Positions 26,711 to 36,900 of a stretch of DNA of 64,000 bases are shown one piece after another. Each line of letters begins with the position of its first letter. Within the stretch, counting starts at the first letter, position 1. The stretch is from Bacillus carboniphilus. GTDB lineage: Bacteria > Bacillota > Bacilli > Bacillales > JC228. Location of the stretch: NCBI RefSeq assembly GCF_039522365.1, contig NZ_BAAADJ010000002.1, forward strand, positions 1 through 64,000, given 5' to 3'. A model generated the notes under the pieces. The model was not told where the DNA came from. It searched no databases and worked only from the letters and a program-made list of their open reading frames with translations. A program made the position numbers and the translations under genes.

Positions 26711-27005
26711 TCCAATCATTTGGATGATTATTGGGATGGGGATTGTTACGTACATACCAAGAATGCTTCCGTTTGTTCTCATTGGTGGGAAAGAATTACC
26801 GCCGTTCATTCAGGGTGTTTTGAAGAATGTACCGTACGCAACCCTAGGTGCCCTCATCTTTCCAGCCGTTTTATTTATTCAAGATGATATATGGTACGGA
26901 TTAGTGGGTGCAGTGATTGCCTTTATCCTAGCTTTTACAGGAGTTAATGTCATTGTTGTTGTCATCGGGACAGTGGCGATATTATCATTGTTTTCCTTAT
27001 TTTAA
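26703..27005 (+). CDS. azlD: Branched-chain amino acid exporter subunit AzlD
   Basis: This 100-residue small subunit with about four helices carries the family motif GMGIVTYIPRMLPFVLIGG and a later PYATLGALIFPAVL. It partners AzlC; the overlap suggests translational coupling and a fixed ratio. Substrates in the family are leucine/isoleucine analogues such as azaleucine. Confidence 0.9.
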   Translation: MTSPIIWMIIGMGIVTYIPRMLPFVLIGGKELPPFIQGVLKNVPYATLGALIFPAVLFIQDDIWYGLVGAVIAFILAFTGVNVIVVVIGTVAILSLFSLF

Positions 27006-27100
27006 ATAATACCTCTCCCTTCCTTATGTTCTAAAATTCAATTTTTAGCTTACAATGGTAAGAGTAAGGGACATGTCCTAACAAAAGGGGGAGGATGACA

Positions 27101-28369
27101 ATGTCTAGAAAGTGGGCCATTCGAGGGATCCTTTTATATATCCTATTTGGTTTAGTAATGTACGCCTATCTTTTTGTCTGGGCGGATTCAACTATTCCAG
27201 AAAATTTGAGTGGAAGTGTAGCGGATCCGTCGACCTTTATGACAGAACGAGAGTTAGTACTATCAGAGGAATACTCAAATATCCGTTATTTTTTATCATT
27301 CCTCTCAACACCGTATGAGTGGTTGTTTTATTTGATTATCTTAGTTACGGGTGCATCAAAATTGTTTGAAAACTGGGCACAGAAAATATCCAGGTTTCAT
27401 GCTATTCAATCAGTCATTTATGTGTTTTATCTATCTGTTGTTTCTTTTATTGCCATCTTTCCATTTCAATACATAAGCCACCGATTCTCGATTAAATACG
27501 GGATTTCGAATGAAACATTTCAATCTTGGATGAAGGATGAGATGATTGACTTCTGGATTGGCTATATTTCGATGATTATTATTGTCGCAGCCATATACTG
27601 GGTGATGAAGAAAAGCCCGAAACGCTGGTGGTTTTATGCCTGGTTACTGTTTGTCCCATACGCAACCTTCTTTGTGTTTATTCAACCGATTGTAATCGAC
27701 CCATTATACAATGATTTTACGTCGTTGCAGGATAAGGAATTAGAAAAAGACATACTAGCCATGGCAGAAGAAGCCAATATTCCTGCTGAGCATGTCTATC
27801 AGGTGAATATGTCAGATAAAACGAATGCCATGAATGCGTATGTGAATGGGATTGGTTCAAGTTCACGTATTGTATTATGGGATACAACCTTAGAAAAGCT
27901 ATCAAAAGATGAGATTTTAGTGATTATGGCTCATGAGATGGCGCACTATGTGAAGAAGCACCTTTATATTGGAGTTGCAGGCTATTTGGTAGCTGCCCTG
28001 TTTGGTTTGTGGTTACTTTCTAAACTACTAACCAGAATAAGCCACAAATACAAGGACACGTTGAAAATTACGAACTGGAATCAACTGAGTTCACTGCCAT
28101 TACTTTTAGCTTTGCTATCCTTGATGCTGTTTTTCTCTAGTCCAGTTTCAAATGTAATTGCACGATATCAGGAAAAAAGTGCAGATTTATATGCACTTGA
28201 ATTAACACAGGATAAAGAAGCTGCTGTGTCTACGTTTCAAAAGCTAACCCAGGCGGGCTTAAGTCAAGTAAATCCACCTACATTAGTGAAGTGGTTCTTC
28301 TATACGCACCCAACCATGTTAGAACGCTTAATGATGGTAGATGAATTTGAAACTTCAGACCAGCCATAA
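27101..28369 (+). CDS. yhfN: M48-family membrane metalloprotease YhfN
   Basis: This 422-residue protein is Ste24/CAAX-protease-like, with several N-terminal membrane helices. The zinc site is IMAHEMAHYVKKH (HExxH, about 270-282), and the third ligand Glu is in YQEKSADLYALE. LWDTTLEKLSKDEI precedes the site as in other M48B enzymes. Substrates are unknown. The ATG at 27101 is preferred because GGGGGAGG lies eight bases upstream. Same neighbourhood as B. subtilis yhfN. Confidence 0.92.
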   Translation: MSRKWAIRGILLYILFGLVMYAYLFVWADSTIPENLSGSVADPSTFMTERELVLSEEYSNIRYFLSFLSTPYEWLFYLIILVTGASKLFENWAQKISRFHAIQSVIYVFYLSVVSFIAIFPFQYISHRFSIKYGISNETFQSWMKDEMIDFWIGYISMIIIVAAIYWVMKKSPKRWWFYAWLLFVPYATFFVFIQPIVIDPLYNDFTSLQDKELEKDILAMAEEANIPAEHVYQVNMSDKTNAMNAYVNGIGSSSRIVLWDTTLEKLSKDEILVIMAHEMAHYVKKHLYIGVAGYLVAALFGLWLLSKLLTRISHKYKDTLKITNWNQLSSLPLLLALLSLMLFFSSPVSNVIARYQEKSADLYALELTQDKEAAVSTFQKLTQAGLSQVNPPTLVKWFFYTHPTMLERLMMVDEFETSDQP

Positions 28370-28375
28370 ATAAAA

Positions 28376-28408
28376 AGGGGCCATCTTCACAATAGGAAGG
28401 TGGCCCTG
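28376..28408. terminator. Terminator between yhfN and yhzC
   Basis: GGGGCCATCTTC pairs with GAAGGTGGCCCT between convergent genes. Confidence 0.85.
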
Positions 28409-28411
28409 ATT

Positions 28412-28651
28412 TTAAGAACACAGTACTTTCTGTATCTCCGTATATTCTTTTGCTTTTGACTGAAAGGTGCTGACATCCCCTCGCACTAAGGCTTCATCGA
28501 TCTCGTACATCAGCCTGTCCGAATGGAACTGAAGGAAAGATTCAAAGAAGAGTGATTCAATGTACAGGTCTAACACATAGTGCTCTTTTTGCCTTTGACG
28601 TGACATTGCGCTGGCTTTCATCAATTCAGAATACGATTTTTTTTGAGCCAT
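28412..28651 (-). CDS. yhzC: IDEAL-domain protein YhzC
   Basis: This 79-residue protein has an IDEAL domain, named after the motif seen here as IDEALVRGD (about 50-58), preceded by LYIESLFFESFLQFHSDRLM. IDEAL domains are short helical segments, also found at the end of some competence and stress proteins. GGAGTGG lies before the ATG at 28651; longer in-frame starts upstream have no site. yhzC is also beside comK in B. subtilis. Function unknown. Confidence 0.88.
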   Translation of the reverse strand: MAQKKSYSELMKASAMSRQRQKEHYVLDLYIESLFFESFLQFHSDRLMYEIDEALVRGDVSTFQSKAKEYTEIQKVLCS

Positions 28652-28724
28652 GTTTACCACTCCAACTCTTTTTTTCAGTATATGGCCCAACATGATAATT
28701 AACAACTCATATTTTTAAAAATTT

Positions 28725-28737
28725 AAAATTATTTTTA
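28725..28737. promoter_or_regulatory. Near-match to a ComK AT-box
   Basis: AAAATTATTTTTA fits AAAA-N5-TTTT at seven of eight fixed positions, about 85 bp before comK, in a very AT-rich stretch (28705-28800). ComK activates its own gene through such boxes. A clean second box at the usual spacing was not found. Confidence 0.4.
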
Positions 28738-28819
28738 TTGGTTGAATTTTGTAAAAATTTGTACTAAAAATGTAAATTTATGTTAAAATAGGCTTAAATT
28801 TTAAAAGGAGTTGTAGCCT

Positions 28820-29380
28820 ATGAAGAAAAGAAATGTAAGAAATGATTATGAGATAAGTCCGAACACCATGGCCATTCTTCCTCATAAATATGGTTCGAGG
28901 GTTTTCTCGTCTGTTCTGGAGGTAAACGATTCTTTAATAGTACCGAAAAAACCTTTTGAAACGATTGAACATAGCTGTGGTTATTATGGATCTAGCTTCG
29001 GTGGTAGAAAGGAAGGGACACGACAGTTAATGTCAGTAACACACAAAGCCCCCGTAGCCATTGACCCCTATCACTTCATTTATTTTTTTCCCACTCATTC
29101 ACCCACCCGAGAACAATGTGCCTGGATTTCTTTATTGCACGTCCTAGATTTTTCCCCTGCAAATCAAGACGAGACAAAAGTGACCTTTATCAATAAACAG
29201 TCGATTACGCTTCCCATCTCTATTGATACATTTAAAAATCAACTGTTTCGTACATCTTTTCTAATGGTACGATTTATGCAAAGAATGGACCATCGAAGTA
29301 AAAAGTGGTTCTTTGTCCGGCCAAATACACAAAAAGAGGGTGTAAATGAGCATACACATCAATTAACCTTCCGATTATGA
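28820..29380 (+). CDS. comK: Competence transcription factor ComK
   Basis: This 186-residue protein is the master activator of DNA uptake genes. It contains the ComK motifs YEISPNTMAILPHKYGSRVF, CGYYGSSFGGRKEGT and LMSVTHKAPVAIDPYHFIYF. Length is within the family range (192 in B. subtilis). AAAAGGAG precedes the ATG. The last six bases overlap yhjD, which runs the other way. The C-terminal NEHTHQLTFRL differs from the family and may affect MecA-dependent turnover (inference). Confidence 0.95.
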   Translation: MKKRNVRNDYEISPNTMAILPHKYGSRVFSSVLEVNDSLIVPKKPFETIEHSCGYYGSSFGGRKEGTRQLMSVTHKAPVAIDPYHFIYFFPTHSPTREQCAWISLLHVLDFSPANQDETKVTFINKQSITLPISIDTFKNQLFRTSFLMVRFMQRMDHRSKKWFFVRPNTQKEGVNEHTHQLTFRL

Positions 29381-29737
29381 GGTAGCATTTTTTAGAAAAT
29401 AAGAAGTTATGAGTTCTTGAACTTTGTTTCGGATTCTAGGATTAAAATAATTATGATACTCTTCATAACCTTTGTATAAAAAAAGAAAGGTTGTAAAAGA
29501 TTCATCACGATTTGTTTCTTGAACACTCATATTTTCTTGTCTCAAATACTTCTTTACTTCCCTTAAATCAAGCTGTACCCTTTTCATTACTTCCTCGACA
29601 AACTCTTCATAGGGTCTTTTTAGTTTGATAGAACTTTTCTGTATGGCGATTAAATCCCGATCTAAGACCGTTAATACCATAGGTAAGTAAATGGCTAACT
29701 CTAACTGATCGCGATCATTCTCTGAGATTTTAGTCAT
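29375..29737 (-). CDS. yhjD: YhjD-like protein
   Basis: This 120-residue, mainly helical protein matches the B. subtilis YhjD position and character: an acidic start, VMKRVQLDLREVKKYLRQEN and a C-terminal helix NKVQELITSYFLK. No catalytic motif is visible. It converges on comK with a six-base overlap. Its function is unknown. The ATG is preceded by GAGGTGATCAG. Confidence 0.75.
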   Translation of the reverse strand: MTKISENDRDQLELAIYLPMVLTVLDRDLIAIQKSSIKLKRPYEEFVEEVMKRVQLDLREVKKYLRQENMSVQETNRDESFTTFLFLYKGYEEYHNYFNPRIRNKVQELITSYFLKNATS

Positions 29738-29934
29738 CTGATCACCTCTAAAATAAACAGAACGTTTGTTCGTATAATTATATTACTCCCGAATCCATAC
29801 TTTTGCAACCCTTTTGATTTTCATTCTTTCCAAAAAAAACGACAAACTTTTTTAAATGTTTGAAGGAATTTTATTTTGATTGTCGAAATAAATAGAGTGA
29901 GAATTACCATGATGTATGGAAAGGATGAGTATAA

Positions 29935-31929
29935 TTGTCAAATAAACGTGGCATTCGCCCAGAAGATTTATATGAATTAAAATCAGTTACCGATCCAAGA
30001 CTTTCTCCAGATGGGAAGCATCTAGTATTTGTTGAGACTGAGATGTCGAAAGAAAAAAATGATTATCAATCTAACCTATACTATTTGAACATGGAAGATA
30101 AAAAATCAGTTCAATGGACATTCGGTGATAAAAGAAACAATTCACCTCGTTGGTCACCAAATGGTGAAGAGCTTGTGTTCGTTTCAAATAGAAGCGGTAA
30201 AAACCAATTGTACAAGCTTCATTTAAATGGAGGAGAAGCACAACCTCTAACAGAACTAGAAAACGGTGCGAGCCGTCCAGTTTGGTCTAAAGATGGTAAA
30301 AAGATTGCTTTCTCTGTTGCTTTAAAACCTGATGAAAAATTAGGTGAAAAGAAGGAAGAGGAAGATAAAAAGAAAGATGATAAAGAACTAAAGCCACTAG
30401 AAGTGGTAGAAATGAAATATAAATCAGATGCAGCTGGTTTCCTAGATGGAAAACAAGGTCAGATTGCTTTACTAGATGTTTCAACTGGTGAAGTGACACA
30501 GTTAACAGAAGGGGATCATTCTCATAATGCTGAAGATTTTTCTCCGGATGGTAAGAGTTTGTTAATTTCCAGTAACCAAGATGAAGAAAAGGATTTTTCC
30601 TTTAAACTAGATTTATATATTCATAACCTTGAGTCAGGTGAAAAGAAGCTTATTACTGAAGGTAAAGAGGGCATGTTCTATGGTGGTACATACTCACCTG
30701 ATGGAAAATACATCGCCTTTTTAGGAAACGAGCGTGAGTTTGAAAACGCAACGTTAACAAAGGTATATCTATACGATGTTGAACAAGGAACAACAGAATG
30801 TGTAACAGCAGATTGGGATGTTGCTGTCGGTGATTTTGTAGTGGGCGATTTCCAACAAGGGTCAGTAAGCCCAGGGCTAATTTGGACAATGGATTCAAAA
30901 GGCGTATTCCTACAAATTTCAAAAGACGGGTCTACACAAATTGTTCATTATGCACTAAACGGTGAACGCACAGATGTAACATCTGGTCTAGAGCATGTTT
31001 ATGGTTTCTCAGTAAACGGAGAAGGAACAGTCGGTGTTGTTGCTGTAAGTACACCAACTCAACCAGGTGACCTATTCAAACTGGATGTTCAAACGGGAGA
31101 AAGAGAGCAGTTGACATCTGTTAATGATGCATTTTTAGCAGACGTTGAACTTTCACATGCAGAACCGTTTTTCTTCAAAGGCGCAGACGATTGGGATGTA
31201 CACGGATGGATTATGAAGCCAGTGGGATATGAAGAAGGCAAGAAATATCCAATGGTATTAGAAATTCATGGTGGACCACACGCCATGTATGCCAACACAT
31301 TTGTACATGAATTCCAAATGCTTGCAGCAAAAGGGTATGCTGTCCTCTTTACAAACCCTAGAGGTGGACATGGTTACGGTCAGGAATTTGTTAATGCTGT
31401 CCGTGGTGACTATGGAAACGGAGATTACCAAGACTTAATGGCGGCAGTTGACTATGCTTTAGATACGTACGATTATATCGATAAAGACCGTCTTGGGGTA
31501 ACAGGTGGAAGCTACGGCGGATTCATGACAAACTGGATTGTTGGTCATACAAACCGCTTTAAGGCAGGAGTTACACAGCGCTCAATCTCTAACTGGGTTA
31601 GTTTCTACGGTGTCAGTGATATCGGATACTACTTCTCAGAGTGGCAAATGAAAGCAGATCTAAATGATATCGAAACACTTTGGAAGCACTCACCACTTGC
31701 TTATGTTCAGAATGTAGAAACGCCTTTATTGATTATACATTCCGAAAAAGACTATCGTTGTCCAATTGAGCAAGCAGAACAGCTATTTATTGCGCTCAAA
31801 CGTCAAAAGAAAACTTCTAAATTCATTCGATTCCCAGAATCAAATCATGAATTATCAAGAAGTGGAAAACCAAACTTGCGTATGAAGCGTCTAGAAGCTA
31901 TTCGTGATTGGTTTATTGAATACGTTTAA
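29935..31929 (+). CDS. S9-family serine peptidase (acylaminoacyl-peptidase type)
   Basis: This 664-residue two-domain enzyme has an N-terminal beta-propeller built of PD40/WD40-like repeats (SPDGKHLVFVETE, SPNGEELVFVSNR and similar) at about 20-390. The C-terminal alpha/beta-hydrolase domain carries the nucleophile in GGSYGGF (about 530), Asp in HSEKDYRCP and His in SNHELSR. The propeller restricts access to short peptides. It has no signal peptide, so it is cytoplasmic. TTG start after AAAGGATG. A Lys/Glu-rich insert (about 136-160) lies in the propeller. Confidence 0.93.
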   Translation: MSNKRGIRPEDLYELKSVTDPRLSPDGKHLVFVETEMSKEKNDYQSNLYYLNMEDKKSVQWTFGDKRNNSPRWSPNGEELVFVSNRSGKNQLYKLHLNGGEAQPLTELENGASRPVWSKDGKKIAFSVALKPDEKLGEKKEEEDKKKDDKELKPLEVVEMKYKSDAAGFLDGKQGQIALLDVSTGEVTQLTEGDHSHNAEDFSPDGKSLLISSNQDEEKDFSFKLDLYIHNLESGEKKLITEGKEGMFYGGTYSPDGKYIAFLGNEREFENATLTKVYLYDVEQGTTECVTADWDVAVGDFVVGDFQQGSVSPGLIWTMDSKGVFLQISKDGSTQIVHYALNGERTDVTSGLEHVYGFSVNGEGTVGVVAVSTPTQPGDLFKLDVQTGEREQLTSVNDAFLADVELSHAEPFFFKGADDWDVHGWIMKPVGYEEGKKYPMVLEIHGGPHAMYANTFVHEFQMLAAKGYAVLFTNPRGGHGYGQEFVNAVRGDYGNGDYQDLMAAVDYALDTYDYIDKDRLGVTGGSYGGFMTNWIVGHTNRFKAGVTQRSISNWVSFYGVSDIGYYFSEWQMKADLNDIETLWKHSPLAYVQNVETPLLIIHSEKDYRCPIEQAEQLFIALKRQKKTSKFIRFPESNHELSRSGKPNLRMKRLEAIRDWFIEYV

Positions 31930-31933
31930 TATA

Positions 31934-31966
31934 AAAGGGCCCTTGTCTATTGCAGGGCCCTTTTTA
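31934..31966 (+). terminator. Terminator of the S9 peptidase gene
   Basis: AAAGGGCCC pairs with GGGCCCTTT around a 12-base loop and runs into T residues. Confidence 0.88.
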
Positions 31967-32125
31967 CTTTAAAATAGTAATGGTGTTTTTCTTGTACGAG
32001 TTTGCATAGGGTAAAAATAGGGCATAGTGGGAATAGGAGAAACTGTATAGCCCTAGGAGTTTTTGATGAGAAATGAGTCCATAAAATGTTAAATTTTTGA
32101 ACCCAATTCAGCTTAAAATTTGTGC

Positions 32126-32152
32126 TATACTACTACTATTAGTCTCAGACTA
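32126..32152 (+). promoter_or_regulatory. Candidate promoter and dyad before yhjE
   Basis: TATACT at 32126-32131 is a plausible -10 box. The perfect dyad TAGTCT-C-AGACTA (32140-32152) directly follows, about 36 bp before the yhjE start, where a repressor could block clearance. The rest of 31967-32125 shows nothing recognisable. Confidence 0.4.
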
Positions 32153-32187
32153 CCATTTATTACCTATAGTGATTCGAGGAGAACAAC

Positions 32188-32817
32188 ATGGAATTTCAGG
32201 ACATTCAAAATTGGTTTACAGAAGAAAATATTAGACAAGTTATCCAAGAGTATCGAACATTAGGTCCTGTAATGGGAATTTTGCTCCCATTTATTGAAGC
32301 ATTTTTACCTTTCTTACCCTTGGTCTTGTTTGTAGTAGTAAACGCTAACGCCTTCGGACTATTTTGGGGCTTTTTATTTTCTTGGATCGGTTCCTGTGTA
32401 GGAGCTTTCGTTGTTTTTTTAGCTTTTCGTGCTATCGGGAAGAAGAAATTTTTCCGGATTATCAGTCAAAATAAAAAAGTGACCAAGTTAACAGCTTGGG
32501 TAGAAAGACATGGGTTTGGTCCACTCTTTATATTACTCTGCTTTCCATTTACGCCATCAGCGCTTGTCAACATTGTCGCTGGACTATCACATATAAAGCT
32601 CTATCAATATGCACTTGCAGTCATGGCCGGTAAGTTTGTTATGATTATTATGATGACTTTTGTGGGATACGATATTACAGCCTTTTTGGATCAACCGGTT
32701 CGAACAGTCATTGTATTGGTTGTAATTTTCATACTTTGGTATGTTGGCAAACGAGTTGAAGTAAGCTTAAATAAGAGAGTAGAAAAAGAACAAAGGGAAA
32801 TGACTTCGAACAAATAG
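32188..32817 (+). CDS. yhjE: TVP38/TMEM64-family (VTT-domain) membrane protein YhjE
   Basis: This 209-residue protein has about six helices. The VTT/DedA-type core is visible as GFLFSWIGSCVGAFVVFLAF and GPLFILLCFPFTPSALVNIVAG, the latter with the re-entrant F-P-x-x-P motif. VTT proteins are lipid scramblase or flippase-like. GAGGAG precedes the ATG. It is followed 29 bp later by the signal peptidase gene, as yhjE-sipV in B. subtilis. Confidence 0.9.
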   Translation: MEFQDIQNWFTEENIRQVIQEYRTLGPVMGILLPFIEAFLPFLPLVLFVVVNANAFGLFWGFLFSWIGSCVGAFVVFLAFRAIGKKKFFRIISQNKKVTKLTAWVERHGFGPLFILLCFPFTPSALVNIVAGLSHIKLYQYALAVMAGKFVMIIMMTFVGYDITAFLDQPVRTVIVLVVIFILWYVGKRVEVSLNKRVEKEQREMTSNK

Positions 32818-32846
32818 AAAGAAGTACATAGAAGGAGACGTATCGG

Positions 32847-33401
32847 ATGGAAACAATAAAAAAAGAAAGCATTGAATGGTTGAAAGCATTAGGAATCGGT
32901 ATGATCATCTTTGTTTTTATACGTACCTTCTTTTTTTCGAACTATGTTGTTGAAGGTGAGTCGATGATGCCCACCTTGGAGGATGGTAATAAGCTTGTTG
33001 TCAATAAAATTGGCTATACGATTGGAGATATTGACCGATTTGACGTGATTGTCTTCCATGCCAATAAAAGTGAGGATTACGTTAAGCGAGTTATTGGTCT
33101 TCCAGGGGATCGGGTCTCTTATGAAGACGATAAGCTATACATCAACGGAGAAGCAATGGACGAACCATACTTAGAAAGATATCGTCAAATGGTTTCACCG
33201 GGACAACCCTTAACGGGAGACTTTAGTCTGTTTGAATTAACCGGCGAAAAAACGGTACCAGAAGGACATTTATTCGTTCTAGGTGATAATCGACTGCAAA
33301 GCTGGGATAGCCGGCATTTTGGTTTTGTTAAGATGGAAACTGTAGTAGGTGAAGTGAATTTAAGATACTGGCCGTTATCAGAATTAGATACGAAATTTTA
33401 G
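32847..33401 (+). CDS. sipV: Type I signal peptidase (SipV-like)
   Basis: This 184-residue enzyme has a single N-terminal membrane anchor (about 12-32). The nucleophile is Ser39 in VVEGESMMPTL and the general base is Lys80 in YVKRVIGLPGD. The late box is VLGDNRLQSWDSRHFG. It removes signal peptides from exported proteins on the outer membrane face. Assignment to SipV rather than another minor Sip rests on its position after yhjE. Confidence 0.93.
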   Translation: METIKKESIEWLKALGIGMIIFVFIRTFFFSNYVVEGESMMPTLEDGNKLVVNKIGYTIGDIDRFDVIVFHANKSEDYVKRVIGLPGDRVSYEDDKLYINGEAMDEPYLERYRQMVSPGQPLTGDFSLFELTGEKTVPEGHLFVLGDNRLQSWDSRHFGFVKMETVVGEVNLRYWPLSELDTKF

Positions 33402-33406
33402 GGAGA

Positions 33407-33438
33407 GCAATCAGCAGAGGCTGGTTGTTTTTTTTTAT
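33407..33438 (+). terminator. Terminator of yhjE-sipV
   Basis: GCAATCAGC pairs with GCTGGTTGT (one G-U pair) and is followed by a long T run. Confidence 0.85.
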
Positions 33439-33456
33439 TTGAGAGGATTAGAGCTA

Positions 33457-33790
33457 TTTATGTTCAAGTTTTGTCGGGGGTAGGGAGTAAAACAGGATAT
33501 AAGATGAGTTTATGTTCTAGTTTTGTCGGGGGTAGGGAGTAAAACAGGATATAAGATGAGTTTATGTTCAAGTTTTGTCGGGGGTAGGGAGTAAAACAGG
33601 ATATAAGATGAGTTTATGTTCTAGTTTTGGCAAGGGCAGGGAGTAAAACAGGACAAAAAATGAGTTTATGTTCAAGTTTTGGCGAGGGCAGGGAAAAACC
33701 AGGACAAAAATTGAATTTATGTTCTAGTTTTGAAATGGGTCTTGCAAAACCAGGGCATAAAAGGGACTTATTCGCTAGTTTTAACAAGAG
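33457..33790 (+). repeat. Tandem hairpin array C: seven units, 51-52-bp period
   Basis: TTTATGTTC-type cores start at 33457, 33509, 33561, 33613, 33665, 33716 and 33767 (52, 52, 52, 52, 51, 51). Units read TTTATGTTCTAGTTTTG, then a G-rich stretch, then ACAGGATATAAGATGAG leading into the next core. GGATATAA can pair with TTATGTTC through two G-U pairs. The first 18 bases of the core (TTTATGTTCTAGTTTTGG) are identical to array A. The units decay towards the right. It lies between sipV and the BTAD regulator. Confidence 0.9.
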
Positions 33791-33933
33791 CAATGCAAAA
33801 CCCATCATAAAATTGAATTCAACCAACAGGACCAAACACCCTCTAGGAATTCTTACCCACAAAAGCAGGATTTTACCAAAGAAACAAGAATAGATAACTG
33901 ATGAGGAGTTTAAGTGGGACGAGGGGGAAGAAC

Positions 33934-36900
33934 ATGAAACAAGCGATTGTACAGACCAAATTGATGCCACCTCAGGTGAGGGCGAGCTACATACGTCGTG
34001 CAGGTCTTTTTAAGAAAATGAAAGCGGTTCCTAATTATTCGATTACCCTTGTCACTTCAGGAGCGGGTTACGGGAAAAGTACTGCTCTATCCCTCTATGT
34101 TCGAGATGAAAAAGTTGCCTGTTCATGGTATACCATTACATCTCATGATGATGATATTTTACCTTTTATCGACCATTTAATTCAGTCTATTCAACGAGTC
34201 TTCCCATCATTTGGTGAAGAGCTTATAGAATACAGGCAAGGAATGGATCGTTTTATACGTGAGGAAGAACTTTATACGTTATGTTCTATTTTTGTAAATG
34301 AAATCCACCATTTAGAAACAGAGCTTATTTTAGTATTAGATGACTTCCATCATACGGAAGGCTCGTACTTGATTCAAAAGTGGATTGAGCTCGTGATTGA
34401 ACATATGCCTGAAACGCTGCATTTAGTTCTTTCGTCGAGGAGTCGTCCAAGCTGGCCTGTTTTAGCTAAGTTTAAGGTGAATGGTCAGCTCCTAGACATT
34501 GTGGAAACTGATTTAAAATTAACGATAGATGAAGTGGAATTACTATTAGTTGATTTCCATGAACTCACCCTTTCAGAAGAGGAAATTCATCAAATTTATG
34601 TGCTGACAGAAGGCTGGGCGATAGCCGTTAGTATGATAGCGGAAAAATTAAAATTTGATGAGTTAGAATCCAAGCATATTTCCTTCTCCCAGACATCACT
34701 TTACGATTTATTTCAATATTTAGCCTTAGAGGTATTCACGAAACAGCCACCGATGATTCAGCAATTCTTAGAGCAGACTTCTGTTTTCGATGAAATATCA
34801 GTGGAGTTATGCGAAGAAGTGTTGGGCCTGACGGGTGCAAAAAGCATGTTGAATCAACTCGCACAAAAGAGTTTGTTTCTTCATCATGATGGAGACGGTA
34901 CATATCGTTATCATGCGTTGTTCCGTGAATTTTTACAGGGGCAGCTCCAAACGAATCAGCCTAACCAATACCACAGCTTATATGAACGAACAGCACGTTA
35001 CTATGAAAGAGCTCATCAATATGAGAAAGCATTGCGGATTTATGAAAAAGTCGGGAACCATTATGCAGTAGCTGCGATTCTACAAGACTATGGTTCTCAA
35101 ATGTTAGAAGACGGAAAGCTAGAAAGCTTATATGACATATTAAAGAAGCTTGAGGACCGTGAAAAAAATAAACAATATCGACTTTGGTTCTATGAAGGAG
35201 AAATTTTACGGTACCGCTCTCGTTATGCTGAAGCAGAACAATGCTATATCCAAGCAAAAAAAATGGCTCTTCAAGCAGATGACTTGGAACAAGCTTGTTT
35301 AGCATTAGAAGGCTGGGCCCAAATTTATTTGGATACGATTCAACCAAGTATGGCAGAAAGGATTTTGAGCGAAGCCATTCAGTTACGAGAGCAAACGAGT
35401 GGGGCAACCGCTTCCTCGCAAAATCTTTATTGGTTGATGGCAGAGAACTTTATCAACGCAGGAGATGCTGAGAAGGCAGAGCTTTGGTATATCAAAGGAA
35501 AAGAAGAAGTCATAGATGATGATAGCCAGGACCTTCTTTATGCCCGAATTTTATTAAGAACAGGTCGAATTGAAGAGGCTAAGAAGGCATTAGTGAAGCA
35601 GCATACCGAACCTGTATCTAAGTTGCCACAATCTCACAGAGAAGCGGACCTCCTTTTATCATTGATAGAAGGAATGCTTGGTAACAATGTGAGAGCAAAA
35701 GAGCTTGCACAAGCGGGAATCCAGACAGGTCTACAGACTAAGTCCCCATTTGTGGAGGCTTGTGGCTGGATTCGGATGGGACATGCTGTTCAGTTAATGG
35801 AAGAGTACGATGTCCATTTAGCGACCCAATGTTACCAAACAGCACTAGACATGATGGAGCAAATCAATATCTCGAGAGGGAAAGCAGAGCCTTATATGGG
35901 ACTTTGCCTCCTTTTTGGTGGATTGGGAGAATATGAGAAGGCCAGAGAAATGGGAGTTAAAGCCCTCTATGAAACTGAGCATGTAAAAGATGTATGGTTA
36001 AGCTCCCTGATTCAGCTGAGTATGGGGATTATCTCCTATTATGAAAGAGACTTTGAACGGGCGATGGACCAATTTGAACAGGCTTTAACATCTTTCAATC
36101 AATGTCAAGACCAGTTTGGACAAATGGTTTCACACCTTTGGAAGGCGTTGGTGTCAATTGAGACAGGAGTGGAAAATGCCCTTCTTACTGACCTCAAAAG
36201 TACTTTAACGATATGTGAATACAAACAATATGAATTTATTTTTTTAAACCGAACGATCTTCGGACCAAAGGATCCACAAGTGTTGATCCCACTATTGCTA
36301 GAAGCGAAGAGGTTCATGATTCACCCTGATTATGTCGCAAAAATATTGGGTGAATTAGGCTATAAGGATATAGAGTCACACCCTGGGTATACCTTGAAAA
36401 TAAAAACACTAGGAGCTTTTAAGGTTTTCCTAGGAGATGAAGAAATTGATGAAAAAGCGTGGCAAAGAGGAAAGGCTAAAGAATTATTTGAGCTTTTTGT
36501 AACCAATCGGACTAAGCTACTTGAAAAGGACGAAATCATTTCTTACCTATGGCCTGATTCTAAGATGGACAGCGCCAATCGGGACTTTAAAGTGGTGCTT
36601 AATGCATTAAACAATGCTCTTGAGCCCAATAGAAAAAAGAGGAGTAATCCCTTTTATATTGTAAGACAAGGAACGGCTTATGGGCTTAATGAGGATACGG
36701 GTATTTGGATAGATGCGGATCAATTTCAGGAATGGGTCCAGGCTGGACTTGAAGAAAAATCTCCAGACCAAGCAAAGCCATTGCTGGAAAAGGGATTGCA
36801 CTTTTACAAAGGGGAGTATATTCCGGATAGACGGTTTGATGATTGGTGCATTCAAGAACGGGAAAGACTTCTGATTTTATTTTTAAGAGGTGCAGAGAAA

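Noticed and set aside
33614-33970. Open frames on both strands over array C
   Set aside because: Repeat artefacts; they run into the regulator start without a ribosome site.
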